Origin: Bryopsis sp. KO-2023
Taxonomy: Eukaryota; Chlorophyta; Ulvophyceae; Bryopsidales; Bryopsidaceae
DNA length: 64,000 bases
Assembly (NCBI GenBank): GCA_030272585.1
Contig: BSYQ01000002.1
Location: 7,626,001 to 7,690,000 of the forward strand
Direction of reading: 5' to 3'
The translations under genes were made by a program, and so were the position numbers. The first letter of the stretch is position 1. Every line of letters begins with the position of its first letter. The notes beneath the pieces were generated by a model. The model saw nothing but the letters and a program-made list of their open reading frames with translations, was not told where the DNA came from and did not search any database. Below are positions 45,173 through 56,100 of this stretch, piece after piece.

Positions 45173-46470
45173 TTGCCTGTGTGATGATTCACCAGTTCTC
45201 CCGACTGACAGTTGATCGTTAAACCCACTTGTTGCAATCCTGGGTAGCCCAGAATCACCTGCCCAACATTTGCAGATATTTTGAAGGGAATCTGAGCTGG
45301 CTGAGTCATAGGCCCAACAGACGTCTCCATAGTAACACTTCCTGCAATCGGTGATTTGGAACCATTGAATCCAATGAGGTTGTCCTCTTTAGAACTTTTT
45401 TCATAAGCAAATCCATGGCGAATACAATCAGCCAGTGGGATAATGTTAGCCTCTGCGCCAGTGTCAATTAGACATTTCGTGATTGTTACCCCATTCAGTG
45501 TAATTGGAGTGTGAAGGTGTGTTTGCTTAGGCGCGATCAGTTCACCATTCCCGACTGCATGCACTTTTGGCTGGGAGGTTCTCCAATCGGAGGGTGGGTC
45601 TGCTCGCAGTGGACGTTGTGAATGACAGTGCTTAGCGACATGGCCAAACTTTCCGCACTTGGTGCACCTTTTGTCGTTGTCGGCTTGATTTCGTTTAAGT
45701 AAATCCGCCAGTGTTGCTTTCATTTCCTTGAACTCCTGGTCCCTCGCAGTATCCACCCGAGGTTCCTGAAGTGTGACTTTCAGTAGACGCCAAATTTTGC
45801 TCCCTACCATCACTACCAAACGGCAAAGAGGGATGCGCTCCAACAGTGTAAAACCTTTTTTTAGGAATCCCAAAACGTGTTGGATGTAGAGGTAGCAATA
45901 TGCAAACAGGTTCAACAGACCGACAAAAAGCAAGATACCCAGCGCCTGCGAAATCCAAATCGCACCATCCTGCGTGATCTCGTGCAGACGATCCCAGACG
46001 TCATGTATGGTCGTCACTGGATCGACGAAAAAAGCGACGGTTGCTTGAAAAGCTTTCTCGAGCAGGTGAGAGCCTACGCCGACCACCATTCGCACGCAGC
46101 AAAGAACTGACGAACACCCTTCGATCACATAAATTTTTTCGCGGGGTCGTAGCCAGGCGAAAAATCCGCTTTCCGTCGACCTTTGAATAGTTATCTCCTT
46201 CTTCGGTGTTTCTTCCAGAGGTGGCGTAGGCTTGGGTGGCCGGAGGTTGTTGTTCTTAGCAGCTGTCAGATCCGTCCACTCTGCCCGTAATAGTTCCACC
46301 TGTTTTTGTATTTTTTCGTGTTCTTTGGTGATCTCCTGGTGGTCACTCAGCTGCGCAACTACCTCCTTATCAGTAAGCGGTGTTGCTTCCAAAACAGTGA
46401 GTACCAGGAACGCGACCAGCGTCGTTACGTGCTTGTGCTTCATCAGAATCTTACGGAGCTCCGAAACCAT
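45124..46470 (-). CDS. gag-pr: gag-like/protease polyprotein (second copy)
   Basis: 448 residues, same architecture as 5907-7253: signal-like N-terminus, coiled-coil-like stretch, transmembrane segment, zinc knuckle (CTKCGKFGHVAKHC) and protease motif LIDTGAEANIIPL. Only a handful of substitutions separate the two (for example Arg/Lys in the knuckle, Leu/Gln after DWRTS). The ATG again uses the last base of the LTR, here LTR B, so this start survives with either LTR. Confidence 0.9.
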   Translation of the reverse strand: MVSELRKILMKHKHVTTLVAFLVLTVLEATPLTDKEVVAQLSDHQEITKEHEKIQKQVELLRAEWTDLTAAKNNNLRPPKPTPPLEETPKKEITIQRSTESGFFAWLRPREKIYVIEGCSSVLCCVRMVVGVGSHLLEKAFQATVAFFVDPVTTIHDVWDRLHEITQDGAIWISQALGILLFVGLLNLFAYCYLYIQHVLGFLKKGFTLLERIPLCRLVVMVGSKIWRLLKVTLQEPRVDTARDQEFKEMKATLADLLKRNQADNDKRCTKCGKFGHVAKHCHSQRPLRADPPSDWRTSQPKVHAVGNGELIAPKQTHLHTPITLNGVTITKCLIDTGAEANIIPLADCIRHGFAYEKSSKEDNLIGFNGSKSPIAGSVTMETSVGPMTQPAQIPFKISANVGQVILGYPGLQQVGLTINCQSGELVNHHTGKCVRCTVVKRSPPKNY

Positions 46471-46676
46471 GTTGATGGTGTTCCTTGGTTGAGACTCAGT
46501 CGGGGACAGTTCGACCCGACTTCTTACGAAAGTCTAGGAAACACGCATTGAACCAATCGTTTTTACACGAAGAGTTATCCAAAGTATCACGGTCTTTCCT
46601 TATATGTTCCCCTAGTTTCTGTCAGGTAGGCGAAACGCCATATGCGATCCACTAATTCGATCGCGTACAATCAACA
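46470..46676 (-). repeat. LTR B (5' LTR of element Y)
   Basis: Reverse complement of 33480-33686 with no difference seen. Followed at 46677-46681 by GTTCA, the reverse complement of TGAAC at 33687-33691. Confidence 0.9.
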
Positions 46677-47530
46677 GTTCACAACGTAGACAAGCGTTTT
46701 AGCACGGAGTAATGTGCACTCCACAACGATGCAGTTCACAACGTAGACAGGCCTCTGAGCACGGAGTAATGTGCACTCCACAACGATGCAGTTCACAACG
46801 TAAACAGGCCTCTGAGCACGGAACAATGTGCACTCCACAACGATGACGTCCACAACGTAAACAGGCCTCTGAGCACGGAACAATGTGCACTCCACAACGA
46901 TGCAGTTCACAACGTAGACAAGCGTTTTAGCACGGAGTAATGTGCACTCCACAACGATGCAGTTCACAACGTAGACAAGCGTTTTAGCACGGAGTAATGT
47001 GCACTCCACAACGATGCAGTTCACAACGTAAACAGGCCTCTGAGCACGGAGTAATGTGCACTCCACAACGATGCAGTTCACAACGTAGACAAGCGTTTTA
47101 GCACGGAGTAATGTGCACTCCACAACGATGCAGTTCACAACGTAAACAGGCCTCTGAGCACGGAGTAATGTGCACTCCACAACGATGCAGTTCACAACGT
47201 AAACAGGCCTCTGAGCACGGAACAATGTGCACTCCACAACGATGACGTCCACAACGTAAACAGGCCTCTGAGCACGGAACAATGTGCACTCCACAACGAT
47301 GACGTCCACAACGCAGACAAGCGTTTTAGCACGGAATAATGTGCACTCCACAACGATGCAGTTCACAACGCAGACAAGCGTTTTAGCACGGAATAATGTG
47401 CACTCCACAACGATGACGTCCACAACGTAAACAGGCCTCTGAGCACGGAACAATGTGCACTCCACAACGATGACGTCCACAACGCAGACAAGCGTTTTAG
47501 CACGGAATAATGTGCACTCCGCAACGTTGG
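46677..47530. repeat. 57-bp minisatellite, about 15 units (T left subterminal)
   Basis: Unit GTTCACAACGTAGACAAGCG (and on, 57 bp) with two alternating variants, CAAGCGTTTTAGCACGGAGTA and the CAGGCCTCTGAGCACGGA type. As 57 is 19 codons, it gives a spurious 295-residue open frame on the minus strand. About three units are at 33687-33870, beyond the Y insertion and now inverted. Confidence 0.9.
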
Positions 47531-47765
47531 ATGCTACAACGGGGAGTGGCTTCGTCACATTGTTGGTTGTGGGTTTTGCAACGTTGATCCTTACAACGGG
47601 GAGTGGCTACGTCACATTGTTGGTTGTGGGTTTTGCAACGTTGGATGCTACAACGGGGAGTGGCTTCGTCACATTGTTGGACGCAGGTTTTGCACCGTTT
47701 ATTGCCACAACGGGGAGAGACTTTCTCACATTGTTCGTTGTCGGTTTTGCAACGTTTTTTACAAA
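47525..47765. repeat. Second 57-bp minisatellite, about 4 units
   Basis: Units like CAACGTTGGATGCTACAACG GGGAGTGGCT... recur every 57 bp but differ in sequence from the preceding array. Each holds CAACGTTG and ACAACG. Confidence 0.8.
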
Positions 47766-49900
47766 TAAGAAATAAGATTAAAAACCACCCATCGATATTC
47801 CCATCAGAAATGTTGCAGGGCTAAAAACGAAATAAGGGACGTCACTCCCTGCCATCCCAACTCACAAATGAAATATAAAAAGCCGAAATATGGATCCCAT
47901 CTTGAAAAGACCTCTTCGTATTCTTCTCGTAACTGTACACATTGATTCTGATCCATGGACCACTATTCCCCGTCTTGGAACAGTTACAGAGCTTCCTCTT
48001 GAAGGTTCTCGCATAGCAAATAGCACTTGGTCTGGAACGGTCGACTCCACTGCCTCCTCCCCACCAATTACAATAACTAAGACCCCAGCTTATTTTTCTG
48101 TGGAAATGGCCACATCGGTGAACAGGTCGAGCATATACACCTGGGGAGACGATAAAAAAAGAAAAATTTCAAAAGAAAATAAAAAATGAACACGGAAGAG
48201 TGTGATGGTTTTAATCTAACAAGTGAGGCCATGACTGTTTCGAAAAGAAGCCCTAGCTTTTTTCAGGAATCCACGTGATGGCATTCACTTTTCCATCCAT
48301 CTTTCCATTGAAAAAACAAAAAAAACAAACACCCCACATAAAGAACAGACACACTTTTGAACCCTGCCGATCCAGCCTTCAGTCCATTGTAAATTCACAA
48401 GCACCTGGCCTTCAAAGAAGGAATCAATAAAACGAAAGCATCGTTCCAACGTTCACCCCCACAAAAGATAAGAACCTTTCTTGCTTTTCTTTAATTACCT
48501 AAACTCAGCCTGAGCATGTCCTGCTGGCCTTGAATCAGTTTTCCCTCTTGAAACACACTGCACCGGCGATAGCAACAGTGACACCTCCAGCAGCCGTTGC
48601 TGCCTTGCCTTTGCCACAGCTGGAACCATCCTTTCACCACCACTGTTGATATGCCTCCTTGACTGGTTTTCCAACCTGGAAGGAAACCCAGGTGCACCTG
48701 GTTAGGACCTGTTTCTATTCTGAGTTTGACAGGAGCATCGGTTTCCTTTCTTTTGGATCCTGGAATGTCCGGTGGATCAACCGGTTGAAACGTGGACTCT
48801 TTCTACAACTTGTTGCCACTGCTTGTTCCCACTGCATGAAGGTTTCGATCATGGTCACCTGATTTTGATTGTTGGCCAGGTCAGTTGTCCAGGTCTTCAA
48901 ATGATCAAGAAAGGCTGCCGATGTGGATGGAAGATGATGCTCGTCTGATGGCATTGGAGGCCCACCTGGGACGCCAACGTTTTGTTTCGGAGCACTCTTC
49001 GTGCAGAAAAAACCTTGTGGGCTTCTGTGTGTCTTGTTCAGTGCCTTCGGTTCCCTGCAACAGAGCTCTGATCCATTTTAGCTTTTGTCCACTGCAAGAA
49101 AAGTGGAAGGGAACAACCTGACCCCACAAAAAAAGCCCACCCAGCAGCCCTGTTTCTTGCCTGTTCAAGGGGGAGTTGGAGAACAAAACTGGTGCACTGC
49201 TTGTCTCACGGCCATCCTTTGGCACACTGAAAATTAAACAATAGATCCCTCCCACCTGCTATCTGCCACCTCCCACCCAACACCGCTACCACGGTTTCAG
49301 TCTTGGCTTATCGGGTCCATCCCGCGGTGACTCTAGGAAGGTCGATATCCTCATTAAAGTCCAGCAAAGTGACCCCCACTGCGTCCAACGGTTGTTGCGA
49401 TCTTGGTTCTGGGGTATCCACTGCAGTCATCGCTGCTGAATCCTACTAGCTAGCTACCTACTATAGTAGCGGTGTTGTTGACGGCGGACAGTCTGGCTTG
49501 CTCAAAACCTGGCTCTCTCAGGTGAGCTAGCCGGAGGACATACGAACGAGTTCGAGAAACGACCGAGAAAGGAGATCTTCTTTCTAGAACAACCAGAAAA
49601 TTGAAAAGAAAAAGCCGACGCGAAAGCTGTGAGGCGCCGGCAGGGAACAAATTCGTCGATTCGACATTGTGAGAACATAGTTAATTCTTACAATGTCGAA
49701 TCGACGACATCGTCGTCATCGATGACATTACGCTGACCTAATTCTGAAGACACTCAGGTACACATGGTTGAGTGGTTCGTTTGCAACCATGAACAACAAC
49801 AACGTTTACAACGGGGACAGACCACTCTGCAACGTTATTTACAAATCCACCAAGTCTGGTATTAGACGTTTGAAACACATTCCAGAAAAACCACAGCACA
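47766..49900. other. T interior left of the accessory gene
   Basis: About 2.1 kb with no recognised gene. An open stretch at 48715-48954 (-) reads AFLDHLKTWTTDLANNQ and could be an exon, but there is no support. A perfect 17-bp inverted repeat CGTCGATTCGACATTGT (49654-49706, 19-nt loop) suggests a small nested element. ACAACG/AACGTT motifs return at 49795-49850. Confidence 0.4.
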
Positions 49901-49910
49901 AATGAAACTC

Positions 49911-50356
49911 CCCACCCATCATCCCCCAGCTCAGTTGCCCCCCAAAACAGCCAAAAAAAACCACAACACAAATCACACTCCCCACTCATCATCCCCCAGC
50001 TCAGTTGCCCCCCAAAACAGCCAAAAAAAACCACAACACAAATCAAACTCCCCACTCATCATCCCCCAGCTCAGTTGCCCCCCAAAACAGCCAAAAAAAA
50101 CCACAACACAAATCAAACTCCCCACTCATCATCCCCCAGCTCAGTTGCCCCCCAAAACAGCCAAAAAAAACCACAACACAAATCAAACTCCCCACTCATC
50201 ATCCCCCAGCTCAGTTGCCCCCCAAAACAGCCAAAAAAAACCACAACACAAATCAAACTCCCCACTCATCATCCCCCAGCTCAGTTGCCCCCCAAAACAG
50301 CCAAAAAAAATCACAACACAAATCAAACTCCCCACTCATCATCCCCCAGCTCAGTT
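49911..50356. repeat. 70-bp tandem repeat, about 6.5 units
   Basis: Units starting ATCCCCCAGCTCAGTTGCCC recur at exact 70-bp steps (49921, 49991, 50061 ... 50341) with almost no variation, so it is young. It runs up to the stop codon of the accessory gene (50361) and so forms its 3' untranslated region. Long frames across it are artefacts. Confidence 0.9.
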
Positions 50357-50360
50357 CCCT

Positions 50361-52932
50361 CTACTTTTTTTTGGTTTTCTTGGATTTCTTGGATTTCTTT
50401 CCCGACTCCGCCGTTGTCATTCCCTCCGCCGCCGTTGTCATTCCCTCCGCCGCCGTTGTCATTCCCTCCGCCGCCGTTGTCATTCCCTCCGCCGCCGTTG
50501 TCATTCCCTCCTCCGCCGTTGCACCGGAAGGTGCCGACGTTGTATCTTCTTCAGCCTCCCCCCCCTTCCTTTTCCTTCCCTTCCTCTTCTTCCTCCGCCT
50601 CTCAGCTGAGTCCTTGGTGGAAGCGCTTCTGGTGGGCGTCTCAGAAGGCACCCCCCCCTCCTCCTCCGTTGCACCTGGGGCCGTCGTCGTTGTGAGTGCC
50701 CCGCCAACCGCTGGAGGCACCACCTCCGCCCCCCCCTGCCCGCCCGCCGGTGCGTCGCTCATCTCCACAAGATCCCGCTCCGTGTCAAACCCTTCGTCGA
50801 TATCCCTCCATGAGGCATCTGCAACACAACGTTTAACACAGCTTCAATACAACGACATCCAAATAGACAACAACGCAAACACACTTTATTACAACGCACA
50901 CTGCAACGGAAAACACGACAGTTCCAAGGTTACCTCGCTGTGCCGCGAGCCGGGTGGAACGGCGGGCGGACAAGGGGGTCTTCGGGGCGCCACGTGGGGG
51001 GTTTCTCCCTTTTGGAGTCTTCCTTCCACGCCGCGCTAAGTGTGGGCGACGTGGTGTGGCGGGCGATGGCGACTTCTCCTTCTCGGCGATGCGGGTCCCC
51101 AGGAGTTCCCCAGCGAGGTCTTCAGAAGACTCTTCACCGGCGTCAGCGTGAGGGGGGGAGTCGGAAGACTCCGAGCCGACGTCCTCGGGGGACTCGACGC
51201 CCTCGGAGGCCTCGGCGCCCTCGTCGTCGAGCTTCGCGGATGTGGCGACGTGGACGTCGCCATGCTCCGCGAAGCGAGCCTCTTGGAGGCGAACCGTCGT
51301 CACCCACTCGGCGTCCTCCGTGAAAAGTTCACGGTTGTCCCTGAGTGGGTGACGAAGGTTCGACTCCACGAAGTCCCCCGAGCGGTTCTTGGTGAATCGT
51401 ACCCGGCTCTCGTCCGCGATTCTAAACACAACAATAACATGGTTAAAACAAACAACATGGTTGAATCAGAGAAACACAACGACACCAGACAAAACAACAT
51501 GGTTGAATCAGAGAAACACAACGACACAAAAACAAAACAACATGGTTGGATCGGGGAAACACAACGACATCCAACAAAACAACATGGTTACAACAGAGAA
51601 ACACAGCGACACCCAACGGAATAACAACGCAAACACCCTACCTCTTGGAGACGTAAAGTTTGATGACTCTCAACGACAGCTTGAATGTCTGAGCCCCGTC
51701 GATGACCCTCCCCCTGTTCGACCGCTGCAACATGAGTCGCTTCTCCACGAGGTGCATGAACATCCTCATTTGTTTGGCACCGGCCGCATCCGTGACATTG
51801 ACTCCCCCAACCTGCACAATGTTGTTACATGGTGTTTCAAGAAAACTGCAACGAACAGATTTGACTTTGCATGGTTTTTATGATGAGCAGCGGACAGGAC
51901 ACCGTTTGCATGGTTTTTTCAAAACGTTGCAGTGCGCAGGATATCGTTTGCATGGTTGTTTACTTTCACAACAGCGAACATTGCTTTCTCTGCATGGTTA
52001 CCTCGTTTTCATCCATGTTTGGCGTCAAAGTCGCGGGTATGCGACCGGCGAGCCGCAGCTTCCTGCCTCCGTATGGTTCCTCCGCGCCGGCCACATACCC
52101 GGACAAGTTCCCGGCCTGAATATGGGCGTGGCGGCGGTCGTGGTATGATTGGTCCTTGCACCTTGGCCACCACTCGCGAATCGTCTGCACACACATTTCC
52201 ATGGTTTTTAGTACACACAGCATGGCTATACAGGGACAGAACATGGTTCAGCAACAGCAACAACAAAACAACCAGAAAAACATGGAGAAACAAAGAAAAT
52301 TCTGTTGTTTTCTTTGGTTTCGGAAAGAAAAAGAAACCCTGAAGTTTAGCCAGCCCCCCTCCCCCCCCTTTTTTTCCCGCCGACCGTGCACCCACCTTTG
52401 TCAACCACTCGAAACCTTCGCTGGCGAACGTTGGATACGTTCCTCTCCCCTCACCCCTCCTTCGCGCCGTGCAAAAGACACCATCCCGCCAACCCACCAC
52501 CCCTTCTAGCGTTGCGGCAACCAGACCCTTTCCTGGAGGGTCTGGCGACTCGCTCAGGGTTTTTTCCGTCGTTTTTTTTCCCCCTCCGGAGCCTCCTCCC
52601 TCCTCCCAGGGCACAACAATCACTGCCGCCTTCCCCAGCACCAGCAGATCCTCCACCCCCTCCAGGAAAGCGTCCAGCAACATCTCATCGTCGGGGAGAG
52701 GAAGGGTGAGGGGGAGCAGGCCGGTCGTCAACACCGCCACGGTGGTGACGGCCCCAAGGAAGGCGGTGGTCACCGCCGCCAGCGACACGTTGGAGATCCT
52801 GCCCCATCCCTGGAGCTTTTTCACGACCTCACGGTCACTCTCCGGCGGATCTCCAAGCATGAAGCTGGCGGCGGCGTCGCCCTCCTCGGGGCCCTTCGGT
52901 CTCAACACAAAAGCATTCGTGACAGTCGACAT
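50361..52932 (-). CDS. CACTA T accessory protein (5 exons, 611 aa)
   Basis: Exons 52932-52396, 52184-52002, 51811-51642, 51421-50934 and 50818-50361; every splice is GT/AG and phases sum to 611 residues. No known domain recognised. Exon 1 has a long hydrophobic, alanine/threonine/valine-rich stretch; exon 3 a KQMRMFMHLVEKRL helix. Exon 4 holds AEWVTTVRLQEARFAEHG, shared with the CACTA M protein, then an acidic/serine run and a basic tail. Exon 5 has five tandem EGMTTAA heptapeptides and ends KKSKKSKKTKKK. Position (divergent from the transposase) and character suggest the second gene of CACTA elements (TNPA-like DNA-binding) or an anti-silencing factor; this is inference. Its introns are packed with ACAACG and GCATGGTT. 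Confidence 0.75.
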
Positions 52933-53127
52933 ATTGAAAACAGTGCGCAAGTGGAGTGCGCTCGTGGCGGCCGGCTTTTGTTGACGTTCGCGCGCGCCGT
53001 GACGTCCACCGATGTGGACGTCGCGAATAACGTTGGAATTGCGTCATGACATCCACAACGCAGCGTCCACTCATGCAGCATCCGAATTTCCTTTCGCGAT
53101 TTCGACGGAATCGTGGAATTCGCCGCC
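52933..53127. promoter_or_regulatory. Bidirectional promoter region of CACTA T
   Basis: 195 bp between divergent start codons, GC-richer than the flanks, with a CGCGCGCG run and a perfect palindrome GACGTCCAC-CGAT-GTGGACGTC at 53001-53022, plus AACGTTGG and CACAACG motifs. Most likely drives both genes; no TATA box is evident. Confidence 0.6.
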
Positions 53128-56100
53128 ATGCCGAATTTTTATAGTGGGTATAAAACACTCTTAAAAAAAACGGGGGGAAGTAGGTGCCCTTGCTGTAGGG
53201 AGCTTATTAGGTGTAGGAATCATTGGGTAGGACACAAGAGGAATTGCTTAAGGCTGGAGGAGCTGTTGGTGGTGGTGAAGGCATGGGAAGGTGGGTGTTT
53301 TTAGATGTGCAATCAGAAATTCCTTTTAAGTTGTAATATTCTAAAACTGAAACCTCAACACAATTTGAATCCCTTGTATCTCATCACTAGAGCATCAGAT
53401 GTCTTTGAAATTTTGTCAAGTAATGTGATTATTTATATTTATCACACCATCAAAATTTCAAAGTCATCTGATGCTCCAGTGATGAGATACAAGGGATTCA
53501 AATTGTGTTGAGGTTTCAGTTTTAGAATATTACCACTATAAGCTGTGACAACGTATATACCCTTGGTTTGCACCGCTTTTTAGCATGTTTTACATGGCTG
53601 ACAGACGAGAACGAGGCATCACGCGGAGAAAGGCGTTTGGCACCACTCCTTCAACAAGCGAGCGATGGAGCTGATGTGGGTGCGAGCAGCATCCCCAACG
53701 ATGATGTCCAAGATAACAGCGGTGTCAGGGACGTGAACAACGATGGTCTTGACGTGAACAACGACGATGGAGGAAGTGACCACGATGTCATGGACGTGCA
53801 CAACGATGGCCTGGACATGCACAATGACGGTAGTGGAGAGGTTGACAACGATGTTCTTGACATTCACAACGGCGATGGTGGGGGTGACAACGATGGCGAC
53901 CTCCGAGGCGATGGGGGACTCCCTGCCGTTGATGGAAGCGAGTCAGATGCATCCCCTGGGATGGACACCGAGGAAGAAACCGAGGTGGAGGAGGACGATG
54001 GAGAAGAAAATAGCTCTGAAACCACAAACGACAGCGATGATAGCTCGGTCCACAACGAGGACACTGACTCTGACAGCGTTGAGAATGATGGCCCCGACTT
54101 CTTTGGAGACGTTCACCACAACGAGGAGCTGAAAACGCCGTTGTACCCGGGATGCGTGTTCACCTTGCTTCATGTGATTATGCTCCTTCTACAACAAAAG
54201 GCCGACCACGGCACAACGAGGGAGGCCTTTGAGGCCAATTTGAAACTCATCAGTGCAATTCTGCCCCCCAACCATGTTCTTCCCACATCGCTGCTTCGAA
54301 TCAAGAGGCTGTTGGGGGTCCCACATCTTGAAGACGTCACTTATTTCTCTTGCGAAACAGGATGCAAGTTTTATCACGTGAAAGACCGGTGCGTGTGTAT
54401 TTTCGTTGTTATGACAGCATCCACCATTGTCGGATATATGATATGCGCTGAGATATATATCACAACGTGCACACCAGTTAACACACGGTGAAGTAGTACT
54501 GATGCAAGGTTCGTTTTCTTTCTGGCAGGAGGTTTCTACGGCCGTCGCTTGACATTCTTTGCGAGTATTGCCGAAAGCCTATATTCACGGTGCAAAAAGG
54601 GGTTTCAACCGCTCTGGAGCCTTGCTTAAAAATTTTCTACTTTGGAGTCAAGAGCCTCCTCCGTGTGATGAACGGGGGCCTTGCCTTTTGCCAAGCACGA
54701 CACAAAGGGGAAAACGATGGCATCCGGACGACTCCGATGTTCCACCGACTAGCGTCTCTCGTTGGAGACTCCCTTACAAAGACTGGCCTCTATCACCTAG
54801 GAGGCGACTATTTTGGTTGCACCACAGGAAGGCGTGGGAATTATTCTCTCGGGACGTTTTTTATTCGTTGTGGTAAGGTGTTACACCGTTGTAAACTGAG
54901 ACAAGTACATTGTAATCCTGTAATTGTAATCCACATTGTGTTGTTTCAATGTGTTCTGGACATTCCACAACGCGTTTACAAAGTGTCACAATGTTGTCCA
55001 ACGCTTTAACACTGGGTTATCACTTGTTTGCATGGCAGATGATATGTGCAAGGAGGAATCCATGAAGACCTCCTTTCACTATCCCTTGCTCATCATATCC
55101 GGACCTAAGGAGCCAAAAACCTTGCAAGCGATATTAGGCCTCATTGTGAGGGATTTCAAGGCTCTCATGCCGGGCAACGGTTTCCTTCACACGGATTCGT
55201 GGACGTTTCACGAAGGATCCCCCGCCCGAGAGAGGGTAGAGCACTCGGCAATAATTTCCTCTGTGGCGGGCGATTCTCCCTGGATGGCCAAGGTCATGAA
55301 TGACCTTGGCTTGACCGCTAGAAACGCTTGCCCGGACTGCTTTGGTCCCACCCAAAGTGTGCAAGGAACATCGACCAAAACACAACGGTATTTGGGCTAT
55401 AAATCCCCTGTCCTACTGAGCGACGGCGATGTGGAATTGATGAGGATGGTCGGCAGGCGTGGAAAGGTGGGTGTGGAGTACGTGATACGTGTGCGGGGGG
55501 GCTTCAACGGTGTTGATTTACATTCATGCGTTGTGTATGGCCGTGTTTGCCATGTGATGTAGCACACACACGCTGTGTATGGCCGTGTTTGCCATGTGCT
55601 GTAGCACACACACGCTGTGTTTGTGCTTATTAACGTTGCGACCTGTTCTTTGTGTTAGATGAAGCGACAATGGCAACCGGACATGATAGACATGGTGAAA
55701 ACAAGGGAGGAGCACATGAAGGCAGCTCAGTTGGTGGATCAAGGCTTGTTGACCCCAACACAAGCACATACTCATGGCTCCACCGCCCTTGCTGACCTTC
55801 CATATTACACGCCCGAGCTGAAGGTCATGGGTGTCGCCCACTTGATTTTGATGGGCTTGGTCAAGGACTTCCTGAGCCAGGTAAGGATTTTGAAACGCGA
55901 ATGGGCTGAAAACACTTGTGCGGGTGTGTCCCTTACAAACCTTGTTGTGGTGGTGCAATGCCATGTGTTTACGTCCGGTGGCGGTGTGTTCGTAGATCAA
56001 ACAACGCTTGACCTCACGGGAAAGAAGACACCACGCCGCCGCCTACAAGAAACGCTTGCAGGGTTTGAAGATACCAACGGACTTCGGTGCTTGCATCGTT

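Larger units (their letters stand above)
41304..46676 (-). mobile_element. Chimeric LTR retrotransposon: 5' LTR B + gag-pol + 3' LTR A
   Basis: Minus-strand element with 5' LTR B (46676-46470), primer site TGGTTTCGGAGC, gag-pr, frameshift signal, pol, a 1-kb 3' region, polypurine tract and 3' LTR A (41641-41304). The interior is nearly identical to Retro-1, whose LTRs are both type A. The unlike LTRs and the swapped target duplicates show it is the reciprocal product of the inversion that made 32415-33686. Confidence 0.95.

Noticed and set aside
32415..46676. Chimeric LTR pairs as an assembly artefact
   Set aside because: X and Y share only about 20-40 bp at the possible joins, while both target duplications are exchanged precisely and LTR variants pair up; a real inversion is more likely, though read evidence is still needed.
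46671..47558. 295-residue open frame on the minus strand with 19-residue repeats
   Set aside because: It only reflects a 57-bp minisatellite (19 codons); similar frames appear wherever the array occurs.
49902..51039. Long plus-strand frames rich in Pro/Lys/Ser
   Set aside because: They run through the 70-bp repeat and antisense to exons 4-5 of the minus-strand gene, whose splice phases fit perfectly.
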